Shown here piece after piece: positions 48,576 to 60,700 of a stretch of 64,000 nucleotides of DNA. The notes below the pieces were generated by a model, which was given only the letters and a program-made list of their open reading frames with translations, did no database searches and was not told the origin of the DNA. Both the position numbers and the translations under genes were made by a program. The stretch lies in NCBI GenBank assembly GCA_917880725.1, contig OU862902.1, positions 3,325,371-3,389,370 on the forward strand. The letters are read 5' to 3'. Positions within the stretch are counted from its first letter, which is position 1, and each line of letters starts with the position of its first letter. The stretch is from Selenia dentaria (taxonomy: Eukaryota > Arthropoda > Insecta > Lepidoptera > Geometridae).

Positions 48576-50510
48576 GTATGTGATAAGAATCAAACTTGCC
48601 TTCTTATTTTCATTGGGTCTGGAGCACAGTCTTCTGGCCGTGGTTTCAGTTGACCTATTTTTTGGATGAGATTTCATGAGAGTACCAGGTTTACCAGGTA
48701 CTGCTGTTTTCGACTAGTATGGAAATAAGTAGGTATCTAGTTTATTATGTCCTATTTGAGCGAAGTGCGAAGCCGTAATAATAAATACACTAATTATTAT
48801 TATAATCAACGGCAAATTAATTAAATGATCCCGAAACTACCGAATATTTCGCTGTAGGTATACATACAGTTGGATGGTTCAATTTCCATACCTACATATG
48901 TAGGTACTTTCGCCCAAGCTTGCATAATTTGGTGACAATTTTTAATTCTACAGTAAGTTTAGTATCACCGCAATATGGGTTTCAACTCAACAACTTATAA
49001 ATTGAAAGTGAAGTGTAAGCTCTAGTGCGATACAACCAGCAATCCTTATCAGGCCACAGATTTTTTCAATTCAATTAATTGCCACAAAAATCAACTAGGT
49101 ATGTACACAGTATGTCTCCTGTAGTTAGATCACTCATGCACTTCAGTGTTAATGACTGTTTTTTATATTTTTTATGGGGTTGGTTGGCTAACAAGCTAGC
49201 GGCTCACGTGATGGTAAGTGATACCGTCGCCCACGGACATCTGCAATACCAGAGGTCTGAGGATTCGTTGCCCACCTTTGAGGAAGGAAGAGATAGAAGG
49301 GGGAAGGATAGGGGGATGGGGAGGGAAGAATCGGGCCTCCGGAAACTCCCTTAAACAGACTAAAACACAATAGCAAGCTATGTTACTTCACCTTGGTGTT
49401 ATGTGGGAGTGTGGTAATCCCCGGTCATGCTGGCTCATTCAGCTGTGGGGATGCAGCATGGCACTACCACCAAAAGGTTGCCTGTAAGAGATTGTTATAG
49501 CAATAAGGCTACCAATCGTCTAATTTATTGCAGTGCTATTTAAGTAATATAATATGGTTTTACTTAAAGAATTTTGTATTTTATATTCCTTACCCCTCTT
49601 ACCTTAGTAGTTTATTATAGCTTTAAATAACCTCTATCTAACCTCTAATGTTTGACTTGACTTCTTTGTTTATAGTGCTTCTGCTTATTACAATACTGCC
49701 AGTGTCCGTTCCAGGGTAGTTTCATAAAGTTTTGGAGATCTCCCTATGACTCACTGATCATATTCTTAGTATATGCTTATACTAAGAATATGATCAGTGA
49801 GTCATAGGGAGATGCCACCAGACATAATAAAATCCAATATGATTATACTAAAACAAAAAAGGAGGGGAAGACAACACAAGTTCCTCCAAATTTTTAACCC
49901 TTTGCATACCAGAGACGTAAATTTATGTGCGTTTCATTAATAAATCTTTTGTTTTAATTATCACGGTATAGGACGGGTTAATTTCTGTACTTGTATTATA
50001 TTATTTCTTTTGTTCTGTGTATGTCTCGTGTCTTTTTACAGATGAAATGTAGATTTAATCCTGAATAATAATTGCAATTGCAAGTTATTGTTATTAATTT
50101 TATTATAAATGAATTAGTTGAGTGATGGACAGATTAGGCTGCCTATAAAAATCTGATAATATAGTTCTCCATAAAGCAACAATGGTTCTTTTAACGGACA
50201 GACTTTAGGTAGTGTTGTTGATCGCTTTTTAGTATTGTTCAGTAAAAATATCAAAAGCGATATCCCGTTCTACCCCCCACACAATTTACTGTCAAGTGTA
50301 AAGTTTAATAATGAATCCTGTCTCCAATTATTCCAGAAAGAAGTCCAAGAGTTAGAGCAAGAGCTGGAAGCTCTCCGAGCAATGAATGGCACACTTAGAG
50401 CATATATGGAGCACCTTCGCATATTCAAACGTAATCTGGCTGCGATGCATGACAACTGCAAACAACTGAGTAAGGTCAATACACTCTGGGTTGATGCTCT
50501 CAGGAAATGA
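48540..50510 (+). CDS. Small two-exon gene, 69-residue coiled-coil protein
   Basis: Exon 1 (48540-48575) starts with ATG and encodes MSSASVTSNKRE; exon 2 (50337-50510) encodes KEVQELEQELEALRAMNGTL through VNTLWVDALRK and stop. The junction GAG|GTATGT ... TTATTCCAG|AAA is phase 0 and AATAAA follows six bases after the stop. The first half is a charged amphipathic helix with Leu/Ile heptads (residues about 15-45); the second half holds a conserved-looking WVDAL. Length and layout recall Dad2-type DASH/kinetochore microproteins (short coiled coil ending in a W...L helix), but this is a weak visual resemblance and other small coiled-coil subunits are possible. It is transcribed away from Bap55, about 4.6 kb off. 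Confidence 0.65.
49180..49480 (+). repeat. Dispersed repeat family G
   Basis: Plus-orientation relative of 14125-14395, in the intron of the coiled-coil gene. It runs directly into a further repeat 'aaggttgcctgtaagagattg', also seen near 6530. Confidence 0.7.
49738..49813. repeat. Perfect palindrome: 36-bp arms, 4-bp spacer
   Basis: ATCTCCCTATGACTCACTGA... (49738-49773), spacer TGCT, exact complement 49778-49813. Not a single mismatch. It contains TGACTCA (AP-1-like) and GATCATATTC in each arm. Confidence 0.95.
49894..49981. mobile_element. Family P micro-MITE
   Basis: TTAACCC...GGGTTAA ends. Core GACGTAAATTTATGTG with one change in the palindrome. Confidence 0.75.
50337..50510 (+). CDS. 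Coiled-coil gene exon 2
   Basis: 58 codons including stop. Its open frame continues upstream past the acceptor, so the splice boundary is chosen by the AG, the phase match with exon 1 and the change in composition. Confidence 0.7.
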   Translation, partial: KEVQELEQELEALRAMNGTLRAYMEHLRIFKRNLAAMHDNCKQLSKVNTLWVDALRK

Positions 50511-50515
50511 TGGTT

Positions 50516-50521
50516 AATAAA
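50516..50521 (+). terminator. Poly-A signal of the coiled-coil gene
   Basis: AATAAA six bases after the stop codon. Confidence 0.55.
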
Positions 50522-50578
50522 CATATGTAAGCATATTTAGTTATTTATTTTCAACATACCCACATACGAAATGCCTCT

Positions 50579-50709
50579 ACTCTGTAAAATTGTAGATTGC
50601 ATATCCTGTATATTACTTCATCTGTTGAATGACCCACACTCAATAGAAATTTCATTGTTGTATTGACAATCGACAGGTGAGAGGTTATGCAATCTACAAT
50701 TTTACAGAG
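50579..50709. mobile_element. MITE with 25-bp terminal repeats
   Basis: CTCTGTAAAATTGTAGATTGCATA is inverted at 50685-50709 nearly perfectly; about 80-bp interior. It lies 70 bp after the coiled-coil gene stop codon. Confidence 0.8.
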
Positions 50710-50739
50710 TTGATTGAGTTGATTGTATGTACTACTACT

Positions 50740-51145
50740 AAAACCTGCAATAACTAGTAGTTCCAGGAACAGTAGTCCTCGCGAGCATTTAGTGTTGTCA
50801 ACAGCATTTTCGCAGTACTTTACAATCTAGGAAACCACTTGACCAATTCTGCTAATATTCGCAATTCCTCTTAAAAATCAGGTACCTACCTAGTGTGTGT
50901 ACCAAAATTCTTAAAAATAGGTCGGTAAATAGCGCCGCACCAAACTTCCCCCCTTTTCTACCGACTTCCAAAAAAAAGATGAGGTACTCAATTCGACTGT
51001 ATTTTTTTAAATGTTTGTTACCTCATAAATTTCGATAGGGTGAACCGATTCTCAAAATTCTTTTTTAATTTCAACAATCAAATTCGGTTCAGTAGTTTTT
51101 GATTTACACTCCAATAACTGAATAGAATGGAAGTCTGTATTAAAT
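50740..51145 (-). repeat. Families M and A, reverse copies
   Basis: Family M (50780-50950: 'cttaaaaatcaggtacctacctagtgtgtgtacc') followed by family A (50955-51140: CCGACTTCCAAAAAAAAGAT-like start, GTACTCAATTCGACTGTATT). Confidence 0.7.
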
Positions 51146-51394
51146 GTTTAGTACTTGTTAGGAAAAGTACCCGCCCATTCAAATATCGCAGACGACAAAA
51201 AACTTACATTGATTAGTAAAACAGTTGCGACTACGGGAAAAAAGTCCGAACGGCTCAACTGGTTGAGCTTCGCAGTTGAGCCTAGGGCCCTAAACGGTTT
51301 CATCGAAAGTAAATTTGGCAAGTTAAAGCAGAGACGCTTCGTTCGCTATAACGATCTTATAAGGAACTACGCCCCGCATTTCACCCGATGAGGA

Positions 51395-51720
51395 ATGATC
51401 AAAAGTCTTATATCCTTCCCCGGGATGTAATCTATCTCCTTGCCAAACTTCATCAAAATCGGTTCAGTATTTCAAGAGATTACTTCCTCAAAACAAACTT
51501 ACAAATATAACCTCTATAATATGAATATTTTTACAATAGATATAAAGTCTCCTTGTAGTAAGAAAGAAAGAAGAAAGAAAGAAAAGTCATTTATTTGGAA
51601 CACAGGTTAAAAACAATAACGTAAGCAACAGTAATAGCAATGTGTCAAAGAGGCCCCACCTCAGCACATATGTCAGATGTCCGTGATCTGTGACATCTGA
51701 CGCTGATTTTCAGGCAAAGC
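51395..51720. repeat. Family D-like tail and TTTC-tailed retroelement (reverse)
   Basis: 51400-51535 has CCAAACTTCATCAAAATCGG and TATAATATGAAT. 51545-51720 begins with AAGAAAGAAAG and contains CTGACGCTGATTTTCAGGCA, the reverse of the 28.7-kb tail. Confidence 0.65.
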
Positions 51721-51880
51721 CTTATAGGTGAATAGGTTAAAAACAATACAATATTCTACCTTCAGTCACACGACAATAAAGTACACATTTTAAAAGTAGT
51801 AGTAGTACCGTGAAGTCTAAAAACGGATTATTTAAGAGAAATAAAAGTTAACTTGTTTCTCAAATGGGTACTTACTTATT

Positions 51881-52060
51881 AAGTTAAATAACTGGACGAA
51901 GAGACTCATAAACCAATGTCTCGGGGTGACAAGCATTACTAAGTTAAATAACTGGACGAAGAGACTCATAAACCAATGTCTCGGGGTGACAAGCATTACT
52001 AAGTTAAATAACTGGACGAAGAGACTCATAAACCAATGTCTCCGGGTGACAAGCATTACT
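51881..52060. repeat. Three exact 60-bp tandem copies
   Basis: Units 51881-51940, 51941-52000 and 52001-52060 are identical except for one base (GGGGTGAC to CGGGTGAC in the third). Because 60 is a multiple of three, both strands look open, with 20-residue repeats; this is probably an artefact. It borders the Jockey-like relic at its 3' side, and tandem units are common in 3' UTRs of such elements. Confidence 0.95.
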
Positions 52061-52164
52061 AAGTTAAACGTCAACAGGTACGTAACTGCATCTGGACTGT
52101 TATTCGATAGCAGAATAAGAAAACACATAATAGTTGCCGTTCTGCTACGGTTCGATTGCAAGTT

Positions 52165-54300
52165 TAATTAGTGGAATCAGCCCCCTGAGAGATGCTTTTT
52201 CACGCCCCGCTTGAAAGACCCAGGGTCATAGCTGCAAGAAAATACGTACGTCGGCAGAGCATTCTACAATTTACTTACACGACAGATGTAGGAACTGCCA
52301 AACTTTTTGGTTCGCGGTAAGATGTTTTGGACAGTATGTGGATGCAATTCTAGGCCGGAACGAGTAGTTCGGGATCGGAATGGTGAGGAAGGAATATGAT
52401 TAAAGAGCCCTTCAGAACATTCGCCGTGAAACAAACGGTAGAAAACGCTTAGAGAAGCTACAGTTCTACGCATTTGTAGGGGTTCTAAGTGTTGAGTGAT
52501 TTTTTTATAATATTACATTTAGACTCCAGGGTCCGTGTCATTTTTTAGACTTATTTGCTAATTTATTTCATTTAAATATAATTGAAAAGAGACGACAATA
52601 CATGCTTAATTAGGGGACATAGGATTTTATGTTAAATTACTTAAGGGATTTACCTACCATTTTTGAGTCAGTATCAATATTCAGAGACCGGTCTCCGCAG
52701 GCAGCACCCGTTCACGAGTTGAAGCATGTGGCTGCCATCGCCTTCCTCAACCATATTTGAGGGAAGATGGCGACCCACCACGCGACGCTGCCGCCTGCTA
52801 ACACCTTTTCGTGAGCGTGTCTGCTCTGTATGCTCATACTTACTCTTTGTAAGTTTAATAACTACTATAATGTTAACTTATTTACTTAGGTACCCTCCTG
52901 AGTGAGAGCATGATGTTCCGAGGCTCTTCTGCAACCTAGTTGGTCCGCGACCATGGAGTGTTCGATAACTTATAACTCGGGCGTATCCCGCATTTTCTGC
53001 TATTTTTAAAAGAAGCTGGCTCGCTAGGGTGAAAGGCGTCTCGTGCTCACTCGACCAGTCCGACTGTTCTGTTATTCAGTCGCATTGGTAGACAGGAGCA
53101 GCCCACGACGTCCAATCGCTGGCATAGCGTTGAATGCTCTTCGCTTCAAGACGGTGTTGAGTGACTTCAGTGTCTCCAATAATACGGACAGCGCGACGTT
53201 GCAGTCTACCGAGAGCATCCATAATGTACTTAGCGGATCCATCCCAAAGGTGGCAACAATATTCAATACCTGAGTTTTATAAAGGCAACGCTGATCAGGA
53301 GTGAAGAAACGCATCGCTCTATTCAGGACTCCGAGTTTGCGGGAAGCTAACTTGATAATACTCTCGATGTAGTCACGCTGGTTCAGGTCACTATGTCCAT
53401 GCCAAGGATGTTAAGATTACACGGTACAGGTGAGGTGTTATTCTGAAGAGAAGGGAGAGGCAGAAGACTCCATAGATGTTTTTGCCGAGAACGCGCAAGT
53501 TGCCCGTACCCAACTAGAGATGTTGTCAAGCACCCTGGAAAGCTCAGTGTCGACACATCGTCTATTCTCTACAATTTCGGTCTGTGTGCGTCCAAAGTCC
53601 AATTAATGTCACCTAGCAGTAAGATATTATTGATATGCAGGAGAAAGAGTGTGGGTGATAAGTCGAACCCCTGTGGCACTCCGGCATTGACCTGACATGA
53701 GCGCGACGTACGACCATATATATACTACCATAACGGACGCGTATGGTGCGCTCGCACAGGAAGCCAGCAATCCACTCAGAGAGGGCAGGCCGTATGCTTG
53801 GGACCTTGGAAAGAAAATAACAATGCCATACCCTATCGAAAGCTTTGGCGATGTCCAGATTAATAGCCAACGCTTCGCCATGCTTGTCTATAGCTTCACC
53901 CCAAAGGTGTGTGACGTACGCTAGAAGATCACCTGTAGACCATTTCGGCCTAAAGCCATATTGTCAGTTGTTGAAAATCGAGTTTTCTACTAAGTGGCGG
54001 ATAAGCTGGGTATTGATCCGTTCAAACACCTTACACAATTCTGAGGTGACAGCTATAGGACGATAGTTAGTTGGGTCGGATCGATCCCCTTTCTTGGGGA
54101 CCGGTTGGACGTTTGCCTCACTCCAAGCCGCCGGCACAATTCCTGACGAATAAGACAGGCGGTAAAGTCGGGTCAGAACAGGGGACAACTCAGGTGCACA
54201 ACTTTTGTATACTAAGGCTGGAATACCATCAGGGCCACTAACTTGCTTCCCTAACGTCGAGTGACAACAGCTCTCGGCGCATGTTAAACTTCCTAATGCG
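52165..54300 (-). pseudogene. Jockey-like non-LTR RT relic
   Basis: Reading from 54300 leftwards: VQPVPKKGDRSDPTNYRPIA (finger/palm), NLDIAKAFDRVW (palm, first Asp), a degraded QGST loop, then near 53300-53070 LNRAMRFFTPDQRCL with frameshifted WDG-like motifs, and at 52480-52260 VFYRLFHGECSEGLF and SGLELHPHTVQNILPRTKKF, the Jockey C-terminal signature. Stops and frameshifts abound, and 52540-53040 appears to be foreign DNA. Antisense to the coiled-coil gene and in the same direction as the lectin gene. Confidence 0.85.
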
Positions 54301-54661
54301 GACTACTGTATAGTGCTTAATATCAGACGCACGACGACTTTTCGTCTTGTCATATAAAAATGTGAGAAATTATAGTTTTACAAATTTATTTGTTCGAGTT
54401 CTCTAATCACGGGTACCTAATTAAGAATGGGCAATATTATTATAATACAAAAAAATATTTTATAAATTGTTTTATCAACACGGTAAAATTATCATTTCAG
54501 TAGGTAGATAGATTAATTGCACACCTAATCCTTGACTCGCGTTTATAGGTATTCTTTTGCACTTGACGGGACTAGCAAGCCAATTCACAAAAACCAATCC
54601 AGAAACGAAGGCAGCGTAGTTTAAAACAAGACAAGAAATTTCTTATACAGTACTTAGACAA

Positions 54662-54738
54662 TTAAGTTTCTTTTTCCTTGGCACTTTCATATCCATCTGA
54701 TGTTGAAACATCCGCCGATGTAGTCCTTGTGGTTTTCT
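54662..54738 (-). CDS. Lectin gene last exon
   Basis: Acceptor TTTTTTTCAG; 77 nt; encodes EKTTRTTSADVSTSDGYESA and KEKET-stop. Hydrophilic, with no membrane anchor. Confidence 0.88.
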
Positions 54739-57700
54739 CTGAAAAAAAAAACGTAAAACAAATTAATAAGTTCGCCTGTCGACGGGTAGAAAAAGAACAT
54801 TAAACCTAAATATGTTTCGGGTGCTTTAATAATCTATGAAATAGATCAAATCAAATCCGATTTCTTCAGTCTCGCGAGACTGGGCAGTCTCCAGACAACA
54901 GTCGTTTGGTCATTTTGGCTGATGCCCCTTACTGAGAGCGCCCTTGTTCCAATAATGGGAGCATAACGGGTTGTTTGTGCATGTTTTTACGTTTACGCTT
55001 ATGCTTGCGCTTATGATTGCGCTTATGGTTGAACTGATGCTTGAAATGATGCTGGCGCTTATGAGTGTGATTATGCTTGCACTTATGATTGCGCTTATGC
55101 TTGAACTGATGCTTGAACTGATCATGGCGCTTATGAGTGTGCTTATGCTTGCGCTTATGTTTGAACTGATGCTTGAATTGATGCTGGCGCTTATGATTGT
55201 GTCTATGCTTGCGCGCTTATGCTTACACTTACGCAAATGTTTACATTTATATTTATTCTTACGCCTACGCTTATTCTTATGTAATTAATAATGACTCATC
55301 ACATACCAATCAAACAGACAGAGTACTGAGGAGTGTCACAAGGTAGACCATACACGAGGCCGTTCAGATGGTCCTGACGATCCAGGTTCAAGCATGGGCT
55401 GTCCATGGTGTACTCCTCATCAAGCCACGGTGGTATCTGTAAATGAGAACAACTATCATAGTACAAATGCAAATACAACCATCATAATGTGATACTATAG
55501 ATATATAGAAGACAGAGATGCTTGGAATACTCCACTTCACTGGCACGCAGTCATTCTGCCACCCATAAAATGTAATATTAGTAGTACCTAAGTAGAAACA
55601 TTGTAAACATCTATATAAAAAGAATAGCCCCATGTTTATTGCCGCTTCTCCTCGGTAGGCTCTATATATTTTGGAACGCGGCGGTGGAGTCTTTAAAGTA
55701 CATTATAATGAAAAATTGTTATATTAACGTATATGTGTATGCTCACAAGGCTGATCACTGCATGAACCATATACCTACCTAATAATTAAGATCTTTGTTA
55801 ATAACCTGTGTATCACAAATAAATTATTTGATTTAATTTGAACAATATTATTATGTGATTATACACAATAATTATATAGTTACTTAATGTCATAGACTTC
55901 TATATTAGTTGACATCTATGCCTACATGAGGTGTCAGTGCTTCTCACAGTCAGCCGTGCGATTCTCTAATGATTCGTCGATGCGCTCGTCGACGAGCTCA
56001 CTGATGTCAGATACTTTATGAGATATCGCTTTTGTACACGTGATTGTTTTTCCAACGTTTCTTGTCATCTCTTCATTTGTTTCACGGATGTTGTTAATGA
56101 TGCAACGATGTTTGCTCTTATGGGGGATCCCAATAATCTATCTATCCACAGTTTTCCTTACTACCGATAGAAATTTGACATAACGTCGATACAAATAGTG
56201 TCAAATATCTAACTCTAGTAAGGTAAACCGGCGATAGATAGATTATTGGGCCTATACATAGCCTACACATAGGCTATTTTTTATCCTGGATAAAGCGGGT
56301 GATCCCGCAGTGCGCAGCTAATGAAGTTAACTTCCGTGTGGAATGTACAGTTTGATACCTTCTCAGTTTTCGGTGGACACACAACACACAATTGTTTTGC
56401 ATTACGGGCTAAAGCCGCGTGACACACGGACAGATAAAACAGCTGGTTAATATCAAAAGGTGCTGGGTTCTGCTGTGCGAGCATGGATCTCACAATAAAC
56501 TTGTCGAGTCGATAAACTGACTTTTATCAGCTATATTACCTTGTCTCTAGTACGGATCTAGCTGCGATAGCTATATCGAGGGCTGTTTATGATCGATAAT
56601 TTTATCCTATCGATAATTGAATCGAGAATCGGATCTCAAACATTTATTTGAACGCCATCTGTTATCAAGAAACCCGAAATACTTACGTAAAGACCTCCGG
56701 CGTCCCCAAAGCTCTTGTCGGGCACTCGCTTCCCATTGGTAGGGTTGGTCCAACCGTACGAAATGACGTCGGTGGCGACATCTTTAGTCATATTGAGACG
56801 CCCAGATATCCATATGTGGCTGACAGCTGCAATATTTTATACAAACAATTATTATTATAATGTGGGATCCAAGTGCCCACGTCCATAGGATACCCTACAC
56901 ATCATACTGTTGCTGTCAATTGCAATTACGTGGTCCCGTGGTGATGCTTACTAAAAGTATGGTCGCGATGTTGGTATAGCTCGAGTGAAATAATTTATCA
57001 TGGTGGGTACCACCACAGTGCTGCCGTGCGATTATCTAAGAGCAAACATCGTTGCATATTTGGCAACAAACAAACAAATGACGAGATGACAAGAAACGTT
57101 GGAAAATAAACCTTGTGTACAAGGGCGATATCCCATAAAGTATTTGACATCGGTGAGCTCGTCGAGGAATCATTAGAGAATCGCACGGCAGGATATTCTC
57201 CTTACAAGCATTAGTGTGCAAGTATAATTTGCCCTATGCCTATTTGTCCTATTGCCCTATTTGCCGCTTGGAATATCACGGCCTCTTCAAAACGGAGTGT
57301 TGAATTTAAATAATGTTCATTCACCATTTTATCCAAATTCGTTCTGCTGTGTTTGCGTGGATGGGTAAAATTTATGTTTAGGTATGATTTAGGTTCGAAT
57401 CACATATTAGGAGTACCAAACACATATATAACATATTCACGAAGTTATATTAATACGAGTATATAAAGGGAACCTATAGGAATATACAGATATTTAGGGA
57501 TGTGTTGCCATTTTAATTATCGAGCCACGTCGTGCATTACATTTTTGAATTCAATAACTTTGTGAATTTTTATATTGTTTATTTTGACATACACATACTT
57601 AATAGTTTTTAACCAGGATTGAGATCCGTATGTGCATGGAAATTTGAAAATAGCACTCTAAATCCTTTAGAACACATTGATAAAATGTATAAGTTTAGTT

Positions 57701-60700
57701 TCATCTACTGGCCAATAGATGACGTAAAAACAAACTCACGTTCTTCCTTATTCTCTCCCATGACAAGCAGCAGTTGCACCAGAACATCTTTGTTGTCGAG
57801 GGATGCCAATGTTCCGTTCATCTTGAGGCAGTTTTCGAATGCGTGCTGCCAGTACAATGACTGGCGGACCAGCACGTAGTAATAAAGGTCGTCGCTAGGT
57901 GGCACAGAAGATGTTCTTAACATTGAAAGTGCTGGAAAATATGTGAAAAGAATAAATAGAAGATGAAATGATAATGTTGATAGGCTTGAGTTGCACCTGC
58001 TTGGGATCCAGTGATCAAGCTAATAAAATCCCGCGTCCAGCACAATACTGCAAGACCTCTAAAGACCAGAGTTTTCGGTGACGTCATTGATGACGTACGA
58101 GCTCGCTTACGATGATCGTGGGCTTATAAGGGAATGGGTGTACGATCGCCGCGAGTGATTGCGGCACTTACCGGAACGTAGCCAATGTAACACCAAGACA
58201 GAAACATACCTGTCTCGCCTTGGTAACATATAAACTGCATCTTTCTGTCGCATCTGGCTTCCATGAAGACAGGTGGGTGGGAAGCGTGTCGATCGAGTTG
58301 TAGACAGCCGCTTTGTTTTATTGTTGTTCTGTCTCTGTAATTTTGTTGAAAAACAATTATAAAAAGTTCTGGCATAATTTTGTTGTGAGATGTAGTGCGC
58401 TGACTGACGATGATGACAATTTATTCAAGATCAAGACCATCTTACTATCTTGCTATTATTATAAATGCGAATGTTTAGGTGAAATTTGGCACATATATGT
58501 AGATGGATGAGAATACGCTATCATCGCATGGGTTGTCTGGAAGAGGTCGCTCTGAGCGATAAGACAGCCCAATGTTACACCTAGTTTTATCTAATAGTCT
58601 ATACTAATATTATATTACAAAAAAATCTTAATTCAAATTAAAAAAAGTACTGGACCGATTTCAAAAATTCTTTCACCATTGGAAAGCCACATTCATCCTG
58701 AGTAACATAGGCTATATAAGATTCACCATCATCATCATCATCCATCACCGCGGAGAGCAGCTAGTAAGTCATAAATGTGGTGTCTCAATAAAGTGTTATC
58801 TATCTAAATATCGAATACTTTTCTTCATCATCCATCGCGGAGTCCCAGGTTCGATTCCTGGGCAAATATTTTAGTGGTGAGCAGATATATTTGGTCTCAG
58901 GTCACACCTCTCGTTACACTTTCTTCGGTCGTTCCCTCATGAGGATCCATCCTTCACCGAGGATCGTGATCATCACGGCAGCACTTTGGATCTGACGAAC
59001 TGTCTCCATTGGCTCCGGACCGGTCTCCACCGCGGTGTAAAAGCAGGACGTTGGTGTTTCTTTCTGTTGGTCAGACCACCTGGTCGGAGACCGGACTCGT
59101 AAACGTTTCCCTTCCACGTTTCCCACCACAAAGAGCTTTTCCAAGCTGCTGTTGCCACGGCTGACGATGTGGCCGTCTCGTTACACAGGGAATCCAATTT
59201 GGAAAATGTATTGTGTAAACATTCAATTCTAAACACATGTAAGTATACGATACTTTCTTACATAAACGTTAATATCAAATATGTCTAAAAATATATAGGT
59301 ACTTAAATAGGTAGTTACCTCATGGGAGGCCAAAGACCAGCAGGAGTATCCGAAAAGGCAGGTGTCTGGAAAATGCTGATCCCTGTGTCTACCCAGTTCC
59401 ACCTCCCCAGGTTACCCTTGGCTCCTACCCACGCATTTTCTATACCTGTAATGATATTAATAATTAAACAATATTTTTTATAAAAATAAATGAACGGTGT
59501 GCATATGTACCTAGTCAGGATTTACATGGCAAAGTATCAACATTTAAATCGCTTATATATATTTTTTCCATGCAAAGTAAAAAATATTTATCGATTTTTT
59601 TGGACAGGCCTATTAGACATGCCTATTCTTGGAGTTAATGGGGGTCAATGTGCTCTGCATGCCATTCATACGCCACTTGTTCATTCACCTCCATCTCTAC
59701 CCTGCACGCGCCGTCTCCCCGCACCGCACCCCACCTCAGCCCAGGCCCCGCTTAGGCCCCTTGCTTACCTAGTCTACGTTCGGTAGCTCATTGCCGTCTT
59801 TGGCCTAGTTTTTCAGGGGTGAAACTGATCGTTTTAAAAAATCTTTGGTTACTCATAACTCGGAATGTTGACTACTTCCTGGGACGCAGTAGTTCGGTCC
59901 CAATTGTATGCAAGCTTCTGCGTGTGTGGTTTTGGTATTACTACCTTTTTGTTACACGCTGTATAAATTAGTTGGTCATTCGCTTATAAGCTCATTGATT
60001 TTTTAAGAGTTAAGTATTATGCATACATACATAAAACCTCAAAACATGACCCTCCTTCCGACAGTCGGTTATTTACTTAAGTCTTATGTAGTTAGGTAAT
60101 TAAATATGGAACCAGTCGGGGCTAACTTCCTTTTTTGAAGATGTATGAAAAACTAATTAACTGAATTGTTTTATATTCTTCTATACTAATCTATCTTCTA
60201 CTTATAGATAAAAATGAACTCCTATTTCTCCTTGAGAACAGATGGAACAATCTCACTAATTCTTTTTTTGTTGTGCTCATGTCATCATAGGGGTTGCGAT
60301 TAGTGCAGCTTACGGCTGCAGTAATGGTGATCGCTTCTTGATTCCATCTTCGCTTTCTACTAGGTAACCTGATGTCTGATATACATTCTTACATACATAT
60401 ACACACCCAGACACAGCTCAAACACACATGTGCAGCATGTACGGCGAACACTAGGCGAGCAGCTCAGAAGCCCTTGCCTTCTGAGCTGCTACCAAATGCT
60501 GCCTATATCAACTTATTAATTAGGTATCTATTTATCTGAGCTAACAGGGCCGCCATCCGACCGAACAATTGAGAATACTTTGGGATCTCCGACTTTCAGG
60601 AATGGTAAGCTGCAACTGAAGTAGGTATGCACAAAATAAACTATGGTAGATATGCCAAAGTACGGTAACAAAGTAACTACTTACTCGGTCGAGTCTTAAG

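Noticed and set aside
51832..52171. Frames with 20-residue repeats on both strands
   Set aside because: Produced by a 60-bp tandem triplication in non-coding sequence next to a dead retroelement.
54910..55288. Ser-Ile-Ser and Met-Leu-Ala repeat proteins
   Set aside because: Both come from a 12/18-bp minisatellite in an intron.
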